A stretch of DNA of 64,000 nucleotides from Casuarina equisetifolia (lineage: Eukaryota > Streptophyta > Magnoliopsida > Fagales > Casuarinaceae): assembly GCA_028551475.1 (NCBI GenBank), contig CM052358.1:7919938-7983937 (forward strand), read 5' to 3'. The translations under genes and the position numbers were made by a program. Shown here one piece after another: positions 46,577 through 58,380 of this stretch. Each line of letters opens with the position of its first letter. Position 1 is the first letter of the stretch. The notes under the pieces were generated by a model. That model had not been told where the DNA came from. It searched no databases and saw only the letters and a program-made list of their open reading frames with translations.

Positions 46577-48034
46577 TCAAGCCGGAGATTTAAACAGATC
46601 AAATACTCCGAGCTTGGAGAGAAGATGCCAATGCTGCCTGCTACAAAGAGCTTTAGTAAACAAGTCCGCAGGCTGTTCCTTGGTAGATATGTGACCGGTT
46701 GAAATGATTCCCTGTTGCAATTTTTCTCTCACATAATGACAATCAACTTCTATATGTTTGGTTCTCTCGTGAAATATCGGATTTGCCGCAATCTTCTCTG
46801 CTGCTTCATTATCACAGTAAAGTAGAGCTGGCTGTCGAAGATAAAAACCAAAATCACGTAATAACCCTATTATCCATACTATTTCACAGGTAGTGACTTG
46901 CATAGCTCGATACTTAGCTTCTGCAGAAGACAAAGAGACAGTGGGTTTCTTGGAGCGCCAAGATACCAGAGAATTGCCAAGCATTATACAGAAGCCCGTG
47001 GTTGATTGACGCGTCATAGGACAAGTACTGTAATCTGAGTCACAATAAGCTCTAAGCTCCAATTTTGATGTTGAGGGAAATATGAGTCCGAGGCCTGGGC
47101 AGATCTTAAGATAGCGGATGACTTTCATAGCTGCCTCCATGTGTGACTGTTTCTGTTCATGCATAAACTGACTGAGTAGTTGTACTGGGAAGGTGATGTC
47201 TGGTCTAGTGAGAGTGAGGTAGATTAGTCTCCCAACCAAACGTTGATAAGTGGAAGGATCTTCAAGTGGTGGATCATGAATGTCTTCTTTGGAACTTGCA
47301 TCATATTCAACACTTGTAAACTTTTTATTCTGCTCCATAGGAATTACTGATGGTTTGGATCCTGCTAATCCTACCTCAGAAATGAGCTCCAAAGTATATT
47401 TTCGTTGACTTAGGGAAATGCCATGTGGAGATTGAGCAATCTCAATCCCAAGAAAAAACTTCGATTGTCCAAGATCCTTCATGGAAAATGTAGAGTGCAA
47501 GTAGTGTTTTAGATCAGATATGGTGGCCTTGTTGTTTCCTGTGATCAAAATGTCATCAACATAAATCAGTAGGGCAACAAAGGAACTTCCTTGAGATTTG
47601 GTGAAGAGAGAATAATCATGCCAAGACTGCCGGAAACCATATGCAAGGAGGGCTGCAGTAAATTTTGCATTCCACTGACGAGAGGCTTGCTTGAGACCAT
47701 ACAAGGATTTTTGCAATCGACATACAAGTCCCTCCCCCTGATTGCGAAATCCGAGGGGAAGAGCCATATAGACCTCCTCGGAAAGATCACCATGAAGAAA
47801 AGCATTCTGAACATCCATCTGGAATAAGGGCCAATGATGCACGGAAGTAATAATAATAAGGAGGCGAACAGTGACATGCTTGGCAGTTGGTGAGAAAGTA
47901 TCTTGATAGTCAAAACCTTCACGTTGACTGTAGCCTTTGGCGACGAGACGGGCTTTATAACGCTCAACAGAACCATCAGCACGGTATTTGACCTTGTAGA
48001 CCCACTTGCAACCAACGGGACGACGACCAGGGGG
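46577..48034 (-). CDS. Copia reverse transcriptase and RNase H segment
   Basis: After the frameshift at 48030-48034 the frame stays open to the stop at 46577. It starts within the RT fingers (GCKWVYKVKY, YKARLVAKGYSQ), then FQMDVQNAFLHGDL and LYGLKQASRQWN. The active site is intact: LLIYVDDILITGN, around 47550-47565. RNase H follows (AYCDSDYSTC, SLSSAEAKYRAM, LYCDNEAAEKIA) and ends with the Copia signature TKHIEVDCHYVREK. It makes element DNA from RNA and degrades the template. This is the only RT in the window with an unaltered YxDD motif. The annotated ATG-like start at 47842 is an internal GTG, not a real start. Confidence 0.9.
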   Translation of the reverse strand, partial: PPGRRPVGCKWVYKVKYRADGSVERYKARLVAKGYSQREGFDYQDTFSPTAKHVTVRLLIIITSVHHWPLFQMDVQNAFLHGDLSEEVYMALPLGFRNQGEGLVCRLQKSLYGLKQASRQWNAKFTAALLAYGFRQSWHDYSLFTKSQGSSFVALLIYVDDILITGNNKATISDLKHYLHSTFSMKDLGQSKFFLGIEIAQSPHGISLSQRKYTLELISEVGLAGSKPSVIPMEQNKKFTSVEYDASSKEDIHDPPLEDPSTYQRLVGRLIYLTLTRPDITFPVQLLSQFMHEQKQSHMEAAMKVIRYLKICPGLGLIFPSTSKLELRAYCDSDYSTCPMTRQSTTGFCIMLGNSLVSWRSKKPTVSLSSAEAKYRAMQVTTCEIVWIIGLLRDFGFYLRQPALLYCDNEAAEKIAANPIFHERTKHIEVDCHYVREKLQQGIISTGHISTKEQPADLFTKALCSRQHWHLLSKLGVFDLFKSPA

Positions 48035-49527
48035 TTAAAGGGACCACATCCCAAGTGTGGTTAGCTTCAAGGGCAGTAAGTTCATTATCCATGGCAGTGA
48101 CCCAGTGGGGGTCTTTGATAGCCTCATGATAGTAGGTGGGTTTAAGAATGGCGAAGATGGAAGCTACAAAATGGCGGTGCTGAGGATGACATTGATCCAA
48201 GGAAATAAAGTTGGAAATAGGATAAAGGTAGGAAGATGAGGGTAATGTAGGACAAAGGTAGTCAGTGCTCCAAATGGGGGGTTTAGTGGAACGGCTGGAA
48301 CGGCGAACAATAGGAAGTGAAGGTGAGGGTTTGGGTTCAGAAGGTGAGGGCGGAGGCACAAGAAGGGATTGAGAAGGAGAAGCCGGAATAGATATGGGTG
48401 AAGGGATAGGTGTAGTAGATGAATCGGGAGGGGTAGGAGAGGAAACGGGAATAGAAGGATCAGGGGTAGAAAAGGAATCATCAGGAAAGTGAGGCTCATC
48501 AACTGGTAATTGAGAAGGAGAGTAGGGTTCCTCAGGAGGTATGGTGGGGGTAGAGGGGACAACCGGGCCTTTGGGGGACAAAGGAGAAACCTGCAATGCA
48601 AAAGGAAAAACATCTTCTCGAAAAATGACATCACGACTGATAAAATTTTTTCCAGTGGCAGGATCAAAGAGTTTATAACCCTTCTGATAAGAAGGATATC
48701 TAATAAAGACACAAGAGATGGCACGATGACTAAATTTGTCACGAGCACCCAGGGTGGTGGCGTAACATTGACAACCAAAAACACGTAAATGATCAAAGAG
48801 AGGTCGGGTACCGAATAAACGCTCATAGGGGGTAATGCCTTGAAGAGAGGAGGATGGAAGATGATTGATAAGATAAGTGGCCGTGAGGATGCATTCACCC
48901 CAGAAGGGAGGAGGAAGGTGTGCTTGAAAAAGTAGTGCACGGGCAACATCTAAAAGATGGTGATGCTTGCGTTCGACCACCCCATTTTGTTGGGGGGGTA
49001 TAAACGCAAGAACTTTCATGGATGATACCGCGAGAATGGAGGTAGGAAGAGCATTCAGTGGAAAAAAATTCAGTGCCATTGTCGGAGCGGATACACTTGA
49101 CAGTAGTACCAAATTGTGTGTGAGCCATAGAAAGGAAAGATTGAATTTTGGAAAAAACTTGACTTTTGTAATGGAGGAGAAAAGTCCAAGTGGCACGTGA
49201 AAAATCATCAACAATTGTTAAAAAATAACGTGCCCCATCATGGGTGGGATGGCGATACGGGCCCCAAAGGTCCATGTGGATGAGATCAAAAATAACAGTG
49301 GTAGCGGTTATGCTAGAGGGAAACGGAACACGGGTTTGTTTAGCCAAGGGGCAAATCGCGCAAGAGAAAAAATTAGGACAAGATATGGTTTTTCCATTGG
49401 CAAAATAAGACTTTAAAGAAGAGTGGCCAAGGCGTTGGTGCCAAAGAAAATATTCATTATTTAAAATGGAATTACAAGCAGGGGGCTGCTTGGAAGTACA
49501 GTGAACGTTCAAAATAAAAGACAAATA
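48035..49527 (-). pseudogene. Copia integrase with a frameshift
   Basis: From 49527: the zinc finger HQRLGH...C..C (FLWHQRLGHSS, CAICPLAKQTR), then the DDE core: D in HMDLWGP, D in IRSDNGTEF. In the run of seven G (plus strand 48992-48998) the frame shifts; the second frame continues with NGVVERKHHHLLD (the E of the triad) and runs to the Pro/Ser-rich linker PSPISIPASPSQS. A second shift lies at the G run 48030-48034. Homopolymer slippage is the likely cause, or sequencing error. Confidence 0.88.
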
Positions 49528-50994
49528 TTAAGAGAGTTTGGAATGAAAATTTTTTGGAATAACAGAACAAAGAAAATAAAGTCCCCCTTCAGCCCTGCCG
49601 AGCCCGATCAGCGCCCCAGTCGTACGGTCCTGGAAAACACAAAAATTATCAAAAAATAGAGCCACACAATTGTTATCACAAGTTAGTTTACAGATAGATA
49701 AAAGATTATGACGAAAATGAGGAGCATATAAAATATGGTGTAAATGTAATTGGGGGTTGGGTCGAAGTTGGCCAATATGAGTAACAAGGCTGCGGGTTTG
49801 ATCGGGTAATCGAATAAAAAGGGGAGAGGCACATGGATAATATGAGTTTAGATATCGCAAATCACATACAATATGGTCACTAGCCCCTGAATCGATAATC
49901 CAATTAGAAGTAAGTGAGGTCGAAGAGGAATTAATACCTATGAAGTTGGCGCTGGAGTCTGTGGGGCCCGCTTGATTTAATATGGAAAGGAGTTTGGCCT
50001 GCTGATTAGAAGTCAAAATGAGGCCAGAAGGCCCACCAAAGACACTGCCAGCGGTAGGAGGGCTATGGCCCAATAAACCCGGACTAGGAGGAGGTGGTAG
50101 AGCTGGGCCCGAATGAAGCCCACCATATGAACCCATAGAAAATGGGGAATCTGTAGAAAAAATAGAAAAATCAGTTGCTGAATTATGAGCTGTTGGGCCA
50201 GGCCCAGGAGGCCGGCGATGTGAGGATCCAATCCGTTGCTTGGGCTGCCAATTGGGCGGGTACCCAACTAGCAGGAAACAGGCCTCATGGACATGGCCTG
50301 TTTTTTTGCAGTGGGTACAAACCCGCTGGTCAGTTAAGGGCCCAGAGGAGTTTACACCCGTGGGCCGAGCACGTCCGCCCGCAGGAGGCAGGCTAGACTT
50401 GCGAGTGGCCCGAGTCTCAGATGCTCGTTGGGAGCTGTTCGACCCGTGAGGCTCATGAGACCATGGTGAGTCGCCATCATCGGAGGAGATATGGAGGCTG
50501 TGAAATCTGGCAGCATCACCGGTGGAAGCTCCATTCCGCTGGTGGATTTCCTGCTTGGAGAGAGCATAGGTGTGCTCTAACGAAGGTAAGGTGTCTCGAG
50601 ACAGAATCTGAGTTCTCAGATTCTGAAATTCCTCGGGGAGACCCATGAGGAACTTCATAGATCTTTCTTCTTGTTCACGATCATGGAGCTGATCGTTGAT
50701 TTTGTAGGTGCAGAGGCCGCAATCACAGCGAATCTGCGGCTCTTGAGTCTCAAGATCGCTCCAAAGGTCTTTGAGGCGAATGAAGAAATCTGTGAGTTCG
50801 GTGGTAGTGCATCCGCTGGCCAGACGTAAATAAAAAATCCCCTGATGAAGTCCGTAGCGTTGGGTGTCTGAAACTTTGGCGAAAGAATCTACGAGAAGGT
50901 CCCAAATTTCAGAGACAAACTTCGTTCGTGAAACAAGGCGCTCGAGGGAGCGTTTGACGGAGTTCACGAGCCAAGATTTGACCACGGCGTGCAC
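49528..50994 (-). CDS. Copia gag-protease segment
   Basis: Same frame as the upstream gag after the two stops. Contents: the UBN2-type gag core (FFIRLKDLWSDLE, MGLPEEFQNLR), a CX2CX4HX4C zinc knuckle CTHCKKTGHVHEAC (near residue 226), a Gly/Pro-rich linker, and the Copia protease motif WIIDSGASDHIV (near 365). It stops at 49528-49530, where a TAA probably replaces a Gln codon. Gag builds the particle; protease would release the mature proteins. Confidence 0.88.
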   Translation of the reverse strand: MHAVVKSWLVNSVKRSLERLVSRTKFVSEIWDLLVDSFAKVSDTQRYGLHQGIFYLRLASGCTTTELTDFFIRLKDLWSDLETQEPQIRCDCGLCTYKINDQLHDREQEERSMKFLMGLPEEFQNLRTQILSRDTLPSLEHTYALSKQEIHQRNGASTGDAARFHSLHISSDDGDSPWSHEPHGSNSSQRASETRATRKSSLPPAGGRARPTGVNSSGPLTDQRVCTHCKKTGHVHEACFLLVGYPPNWQPKQRIGSSHRRPPGPGPTAHNSATDFSIFSTDSPFSMGSYGGLHSGPALPPPPSPGLLGHSPPTAGSVFGGPSGLILTSNQQAKLLSILNQAGPTDSSANFIGINSSSTSLTSNWIIDSGASDHIVCDLRYLNSYYPCASPLFIRLPDQTRSLVTHIGQLRPNPQLHLHHILYAPHFRHNLLSICKLTCDNNCVALFFDNFCVFQDRTTGALIGLGRAEGGLYFLCSVIPKNFHSKLS

Positions 50995-51000
50995 CTAATC

Positions 51001-51306
51001 CTAGCGGGCAATTTCATCAAGGTCCTCGGTCGGTCGTCGGAGGTCGCCGGTCAGAAATCCAAGTTTGTTGTGGGCGAGGCAAACGGTGTAAACCTGCTTA
51101 GCCCAAATTGCGTAGTTCACCTCAGCGACAAGACGGTGAGGAACGATGGAGCCGGCCTGTAAATCAGCGGCTGAAAGGTAGTAGGGGTCGCAGATTGGGG
51201 CGACGGGGGGGTTGACAGAGGGACCGGTGGCGGAATTGGGATGATTGACGGTTGAAGAAGTTGGATTTGCAGTTGAATTTGGTGGAGGTACGGTGGTTGA
51301 AGCCAT
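51001..51306 (-). CDS. Copia gag, N-terminal segment
   Basis: ATG at 51306 (MASTTVPPPNSTANP) opens a Thr/Ser/Pro-rich leader and then the gag start: YYLSAADLQ and NYAIWAKQVYTV. The frame ends at TAG 51001-51003. A second TAG lies two codons further. Both are most simply explained by G-to-A or C-to-T changes (Trp and Gln codons), typical of deamination of methylated cytosines in silenced retrotransposons. Confidence 0.85.
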   Translation of the reverse strand: MASTTVPPPNSTANPTSSTVNHPNSATGPSVNPPVAPICDPYYLSAADLQAGSIVPHRLVAEVNYAIWAKQVYTVCLAHNKLGFLTGDLRRPTEDLDEIAR

Positions 51307-51557
51307 GAGGACGGCGGAGATTGGTGGTCGGGATAGAAAGGGACGGCGGCTAGGGTTCGAGTGGCAAGCTTGTAATTTAGAAAGGGGGCGAGAGTAATTT
51401 CGGAAATTGGAAAAGATGACGGCTAGGGTTTAGAGGGTAATATCTGAAAAATGGGAGATGAGGTGAGGGTAAGAAAGGAAAAAAATGCAGTAGAGAGACG
51501 TCCTAACAAACTCGGAGAAAAAAATGAAAAAAAGGGCGGAAGCGTATTAGACCGTGC

Positions 51558-51572
51558 TGGTCTCGGATACCA
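51558..51572 (-). promoter_or_regulatory. Copia primer binding site
   Basis: On the minus strand TGGTATCCGAGACC follows the LTR terminus, a near match to the initiator-tRNA-Met complement used by most plant Copia elements. Confidence 0.75.
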
Positions 51573-51762
51573 TGTAATAAAGTGATACCAAGTGTGGGAA
51601 ACTCTCTTTCTATTGATGTTGCACAAAAATACAATTTACAACAAATGGTCTTTATATAGACCTAGAGTGAAACTATACAAGGAAAATAATAATTAAGGAA
51701 ATATCTACATGATATCAATTGGCCTAATATTATGCTAGGGCAATATACGACATTCCTTAACA
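51573..51762 (-). repeat. Copia 5' LTR
   Basis: 190 bp, differing from the other LTR at four transition sites. It contains a TATA-like tatataaag on the minus strand (around 51653-51661). Confidence 0.92.
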
Positions 51763-53841
51763 CTGTAACTGGCATAAAATTCTTCACTGTTCATCTAATT
51801 GTTTCTTTCTATGCTTCTATGTTACAAGTTTTTCAACGTTAATTCCTTTTCTTAAGATTGATGCAAACATCCTTTGGATGAAGGACTAACTGAATGATTC
51901 CTATTTAAAGTCGTCTTTCCTTTTCTTCAGTTTCCAGCACCAAGCATTCCAAAAGCTTGGATTTGTGATGCCTATCTGAACGTCTTTTTAAAATTCGTGT
52001 ATTGGAATTATAGCGTGAAATGATGAAAATTTCATTGAAACAATGTAGGACTATAGGTAGGCATAAATTCCTTTCATCATGCCTTTCTTTCTCCTTTTTA
52101 TAGTCGTGAATTTCTTTTTTTTTTTTTTAAATATATATTCTCATTCTTTTCATATAATAGTTGCATTTGTTGATAATCGATAAAAATCTGGAATCTATTG
52201 GGTGGAATCCTTGAAGTTAAATTTATAACTACTCTTTTTAGTTTTTTTTTTTAATATTAAATCCACTTTTAGATGCAAGAATCCATTTTTTGGTTCAACA
52301 CAATTCCTTTGGCCATCAGTGGTCATGATCTTTGTCTTTCGAAAGTTTCAGTTGCTGCATTGTTTTCCACCTTTTGTTTAAATACGTTGTGGATTCTAAA
52401 GTGCTTGATATTTCAATAAACTGGGGAATGCCAAATTCTTCTTTGTGGGTTCGCCTTACATTGCTAAATGCTTGGCGAAGGTAACCATTGCTTGGGTTCA
52501 TGACTAATATTTCAAGTATTATTTCTATGTTTGCCTACTGTTGAGTTAGTATATATTTCTCATAAATATATTCTAGTAATGGTAAGACTAAATCTCCTGT
52601 ATGGTGCCTCTTCCCCTGACAAAGAATAAAAATAAAAAATGGAGAGAGAGAAGAAGAAAAAGAAAAGTAATGCTTAGAATCAATAGGGAGCAGTCACATC
52701 CATTGGCATAACTCTTTTTATTTAGGGCTTGTTATTTACAAAATAATTTGTTCTTAAGTTAAAAAGCTAAGGAAAAAAAAGAAGTTAAAAATTTTAAATA
52801 TGAGATATGATTTAATTAAGCTACCAAGTAGTGACATTAGCATATAATGATGTTATGAAAGAAGCAATAGAATTGACAATGAGATCTCACAGGATTTTCT
52901 CATAGCAGTTTGTATCATGATGTGGTTAAATGATTTTTATTTGAATATTTGGTAATAATAGGCATAAAAATAGTTTTCCTTTCATCCAAATGTTTTTTAG
53001 ACCTATGTATGCTAATGAAAAGAAAAATGGTGAGAACGTGATTGGAAATTAAATTATTCATGACTTATAAGCAACAAAAGTTAGAGCTAATAGAGTTTGT
53101 AAGTCTTCCATTAGGGCAATAGCTTTGTTGAAGTATCTTGGCAAATGAGAAATATTATCCATCACTATTGTGGAAATTAAGGTTGCACAAAGTACTCTAA
53201 CCTTTTTATTTTCTTTTATTTCATTCAATTGAAGGGCATGATATTTACCCTTTATTCAAAACTTGTCCTAGGGCATGAGAATTGATTTTGTAAATTAAAG
53301 CCCTAGTCCATGTGAATCAAAATGGGTTGATTTCATTCCACATGTAACTCATCCCATTCTTTTTGTGCCGCATAATGTACCTAAGTTGGCTAAATTTCAG
53401 CTGTTATTAAATCACTTCCTTGTGTGTGTGCAAATAAGGTGGAATGACCTAGTCGATAGTATTTAGATGCCCATTCAGGTTTTGGCCACTAAGTACATAC
53501 ATAAGTTAGTAAAGTCATGCTTAAAAATTGTCTAAGCTCTGTATCATTACTGATGCTTAATGTTTCTCAAAGTTATGTTTACATTGTCATCCCCTTTGAT
53601 TTGGCAACTCTTACAAGTATGCTATTGATCTTCTTTTGGTATATGTTCTGCATAAGTTCAAAGATATAAAGATCACATGTCACATCTACAAATGTAACTA
53701 GTTTTGGAATATGGGGTGCTTATACTTTATTTATCCATTCCAATAAGATATTCATAAAATATTAAGTGAACTATATCTTTTCCCCACTCTTTTTTTTTCT
53801 TTCTTCCTATGATGATTTATTATGTATATGATTTTTTGTAG
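51763..53841. other. Non-coding, nothing recognised
   Basis: AT-rich sequence with T runs after the Copia element. It could belong to the intron interrupted by that element. Confidence 0.4.
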
Positions 53842-53995
53842 GTGGCTAATGTGGAATACCATAAAATGATGGATTATCCATCAAATGGTGTTTCTATTGT
53901 GGGCCGCCTGAGACCTGCTTATGCTAATGAAGAATCATATATAAAAACTTTGTTTCATCATGTAGATAGTGATAGAGATGACTTAGATTGAAAAG
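53842..53995 (+). pseudogene. Unrecognised exon (YPSNGVSIVGRLRP...)
   Basis: An exon-like block between an AG acceptor (tttttgtag) and a GT donor (aaaag/gtatg). It reads VANVEYHKMMDYPSN, GVSIVGRLRPAYANEE and SYIKTLFHHVDSDRDDLD, then a TGA two codons before the donor. The text is protein-like with no low-complexity bias. I do not recognise the family. The stop may be a decayed Trp codon. It does not fit the phase of the 45883 exon directly (phase 2 into phase 0), so either exons are missing between them or the two belong to different genes. Confidence 0.45.
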
Positions 53996-56953
53996 GTATG
54001 TTGTGTTTCTTCTTGTCTGTTAATAGGTCAGAGTTACAATGGAGAATAGTAGGATATAGTAGATTACACAAGATGATGGATGTTTAACTTGTTAAACAAA
54101 AATAGACCTACTACCTAGATCTTTCAACTATCAAGTTATTGAAACTGATGGGAACATCACATTTGGTAAATCCTTAAGGTGGATGAGCATTAAGATTTAG
54201 TGTCCGAAATGTTAAGCCACACTATAGTTTCATATTTTTTAACTGATTCAAAATCTTTAAGCATATGTGCATCATTTAAATGTGAATGATTGTTCGGGTG
54301 GATCCTAGAAAGATAAACCTCAAAATGTGTTAAATACAAATCTCAAACCCTGGATAAACCTATATTTCTTGGATTTTATCAGAATCAAACCCTAACTTGC
54401 TTTGTAGTATTTGTTTAGCCACACATCCATGTGCATATGTTCTCCAATATAGACTAATGGTTTTTTTTTTTTTTTTGTCAATTTCTTGGATATGATTATT
54501 ATGAAGTTACTATTTGTTGTCTCTCCCGGTTAACTTTGAAGTGTTTTACTTTTACTTCTTTTTTTTGTTCATTGTCTTCTGACTTTCAACATTTTCTTTT
54601 TGAATTGTCTTTCAACCCTAATGAATTGTGGTTTTTCCTATTTAAGCAATATTTCATTACTCTTTAAGGAAAAAGGAACAATAGAAAAATTGAGTTCTTG
54701 CATTGCCTTGCTAGTGATCTTCTAGCTGTTTGAAAGTTATTTTTTGGCTATATGGGGTTGACCAGCCTAAGTCATTTGTGCCATTTAATTATTGACATTC
54801 TGAATGGGACATGCAGCTTCCAAGCTCATTTCTTGTTAAAAGTCTCTTTTGTTTTTATAAAGTGATTTTAGAGAGAAACTTCAAGTAAAACTAAGGATTT
54901 AGGTACATGGTGTGACATGCTACCCTGCAATTGAGTCCCCCAATTTACTTTTGCTACATTTGGAAAAAGGAGGCCTTATTTTTACTGCAATTGAAATTTG
55001 GTCCATGCTATTGTGTAAGTAAATTGTTCAGGTTATCAAGGATTAATATAAAAACCTAATCACGCTTTGTGTTCAACATTAGTATCTTTGTATAGACAAT
55101 GAGTCCATTACATGAATATTTTTCACAATAGTTTACATTTCATATAAAAATTTAGGAGTAACTTTGATTCATGTTATGCAATCCTACATCTATAGATCTC
55201 TCTTATGTGTGTTAGTATGAAATTGTATGTTTATCTTTGCTTTTAAATCCCTATATGTCCCTTATTGTCACTAATTACATTGTATGCTCCAACTAGAGGT
55301 TCGTAATTCAGTGCGATAGCCATATCAATTGCTTGATTCGTTTTTAGAAGAGCATATGCTAATGCAACATGCTAGGTGAGGGTTGGAAGTGCTTGGCGTC
55401 CTCCAATGATCTAGTTGGAGATGCTTATTATTTTCTGTTCCGCAAATGTTTTTATCCTTTTGTCCGTTTTATATAAATTACGCCCCTTTTTACTGTTTGA
55501 AGGACTGACTCAAAAGGCTTCATTACCTTTTGCGTCGTATCATACCTCTTCAATATATCCGACTGTGCATGGTGCATGGTGCATAGTCTACTTTTCTAAC
55601 GTGGCAAGCAAAGACAGTTTCAATGCTTTGCTCGACAGATCTAAGAGGTCTTGAAATTTAAAAGGCTTCAATATAAATTTTTATTAAATTTCATTACAAC
55701 GAGTTTTGTAAAATATAAGAGTCAATTAGATATACGTTATAAGAAAAATTACGTATTCTCATGATAAAAGATGAGATAAATTTTTTTTTTAAATACGAGA
55801 AAGATGTAAACTATTTCAATTTGCCTTTTTAAATCGTTAAAGCAATAGAGTTGGTTGATAATTGTGTATGTACATTCACCACACCGATAAGTTCTACGGA
55901 GGTTTTTACTCGCCGGGATTGATTTGGCCTTCTAAACGAGGTCTACTTTCTTGAGATGCTGGGTTTGTAAGTTCCGTCGGATGCTGGATTTGTGGGGTGT
56001 ATAACATTTCGATTTGCCTTTCTTGTGGAAACCTACCCGAGGCTTTCGCAGCCGTAGGCCGATTTTCATCTTTCTCTTTCATCTCATCTCTGGTCGGATA
56101 TCTTTCGGACGCCTCTCCGTTTAGCCTTGCCGTGTCTTTCCATTCAACAAGATGCCTCTCTCTTCGACCTTCGTCTCTTTCTGACTTTTTTACCATATGG
56201 CTTCTTGCTATTTCCTCTTATCCATGGCCGATGGCCAGTCTTTTGAAAAAATATACTTTAACAGGAATGCGGTAAAGTCTATAGCTTTTCAGTTTTGATG
56301 GTTGTAAAGTTAATTTTTTGTTCGTAAATCTATATGTTCCTTCTTATTATTGTTATTATTTTTGCTCTCATCTCTTTTTTTGATCTGTTAAAACTTTATG
56401 TTCCATATTATTTTTTTTTTGTTTTTTGCTCCCATCTCTTTTTTGGTAATGAACACAAGTAATCGGCGTTTGTAGAAAAATAATTTTTCTATAGAGGTTG
56501 ATTATTTACATGCACTACCATTTTCACATATTTTCAATTTTTTTCCTCTTTTTATGATTTTATGTATCCATACCATGAAGCGCAGGTTGAACGCATATGA
56601 CCTATTTTTCTTCTACTTGCTTTTTGATTTTTTGCTCACGATTACTAACTTGTGATGTGCTTTAAATATGTTTTCACCTATCTTTACTTTGTACTTTGTA
56701 TATTAAAATTCTATTAACTTTAATTTTGTTTAAGTATATTAATTAAAATTATATTAACTTTTTTATTCTAAAGGACCATAAAGGTCACAAAGAACAATGT
56801 TCATAGGTGGAAATGCTATTAGTGCAACCACACATTTCACATGGGGTACAAGGAATTTAAGAGTCACAAGAAATTTGAATGCCCAACCTGTAGGCCACAC
56901 CTAAACCCAAACCCTAACAAAGGCCTATCCAAGAGCCTGAACCTATAAGCAGA
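53996..56953. other. Non-coding, with dispersed repeat near 56270
   Basis: No gene was recognised. The 56020-56280 stretch is pyrimidine-rich like 42540-42660, and 56270-56410 resembles 42661-42860, so both belong to the same dispersed repeat. Short open frames here (for example 55997-56275) have no family motif. Confidence 0.4.
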
Positions 56954-58380
56954 GTGCCAAGGCCCAAGCATTGCGCTAGAGCTAAAGCCCATCTCAAATT
57001 CATGCCTAATTTGACATCCAAATATCACAAGCCAAGTCCCTCATTCCCCCCATGTCGCATTGCAAACACCACCCATCAAAGCCCAACCACTAGCAGCACA
57101 TTCAACACTACCCCCACCCCAAGCCCTACCCCCATCCCAAAATCCCCAACCTCGATCTTAACTACCACAACTTGCCCTATTGCTTGACGCAGGCCCAAAA
57201 CCACAATGCCAACAACCAGAGCCTCGTAGCCCACTACCCCCACCCCAAGCCCTACCCCCAACAACACCTATACATCCACTCTAAGCCCTACCCCCACTTG
57301 CAACACATTCGACACTAACACCCCCCATTACCCACACCCAAAAATCCCCAACCCCTATCCCAACTACCACGACTCGCCCTACTACTTGACGTAGGCCCAA
57401 CACCACAATGCTAGCAGCCAGACCCCCATAGCCCATTACCCTCGCCCTAAGCCTTACCCCAACACCACCTAAACATCCACCCCAAGCCTTACCCCCACAT
57501 GTAGCTAAAGCTTGTAGGCCAAATGAAGACTATATTGTTGCTTTTAAAATTTTAGGACGTAACTTTCCATTCATTTTCTTTGTTGATACTTTCTCTAGGG
57601 TATTTTATTTCCCTAAGCTAAGATTGTTTTGGCTATCTAGTCCAAACTATACAATGGTTGGTGGTAGAACAAATTTATATATCATCCTATTGCCTAATGT
57701 AGGTTTAGCACCACACTGCCAATAACTGGACCTCGTAGCTTTGAAATTTTAGGACATATTGTTGCTTATAAAAATTTAGGACATACAACTTTTAATTCAT
57801 TTTCTTTGTTAATATTTTCTTTGGTATATTTTATTTCCCTAATCTAAATATAGGATGGTTGTTGGTAGTCGATATTCATATATTATCACACAATAAACTC
57901 TTCCACACCACCCCTGCCCCCACACCCAAATGCCCTAGTAACATTAGTACATCCACCAACACAATCTGTAATGCCCACCAACAGCACATCTAGCACTAAC
58001 CCCAGGGTAGGGCCCACATCCATCCTAAGCCCCATTGTAAACACTGCCCCCCCTAAGCCTAACCCTTGGCAACACCCATGCATCCACCGACACGATCTCT
58101 AGCACCACCAACAACAAATTTGGCACTACTCACCCCCACCCCAATATTCCTAGCCCTTATCTCAACTACCATAGCTCACCGTACTGCTTGACAAGCCCAA
58201 CACCATACACCCATCAATCGACCTTTAGCCTTACCAGCAGCACATTCAGCACTACCCATGCCCCACTAACCTTACCCTATAATCCCCAACCTTGATATCA
58301 ACTACGACATCTTTTCCTACTACCTGTTAAGGCCTTGCACCACATTGCCAGTAACCAGACCCTACAACCCTAATGAAGAA
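56954..58380. repeat. C/A-rich degenerate repeat region
   Basis: A recurring ~65-bp block with a ccccaacc...aactac core and a caacaccacaatgcc-like end starts near 57146, 57345, 58147 and 58285, separated by Cys/Pro-like C/A-rich text. Open frames are low-complexity (Pro/Thr/Ser-rich on plus, Gly/Val-rich on minus). No gene was recognised; it resembles the complement of the G/T-rich region at 43.7 kb. Confidence 0.6.

Larger units (their letters stand above)
46380..51762 (-). mobile_element. Ty1/Copia retrotransposon with short LTRs
   Basis: A full-length element of about 5.4 kb on the minus strand. It has two 190-bp LTRs (four differences, all transitions), a perfect 5-bp target duplication CTGTA (46375-46379 and 51763-51767), a primer site, gag, protease, integrase, RT, RNase H and a purine tract. 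The order with integrase before RT is the Copia hallmark. Three in-frame stops in gag/pol and two frameshifts in C/G runs make it non-autonomous, but RT keeps YVDD. Lineage was not assigned; the short LTRs would suit Ale/Retrofit-like groups. Confidence 0.95.

Noticed and set aside
56954..57187. 77-codon Pro/Thr/Ser-rich frame
   Set aside because: Low-complexity C/A-rich repeats; a frame on the other strand is equally open.
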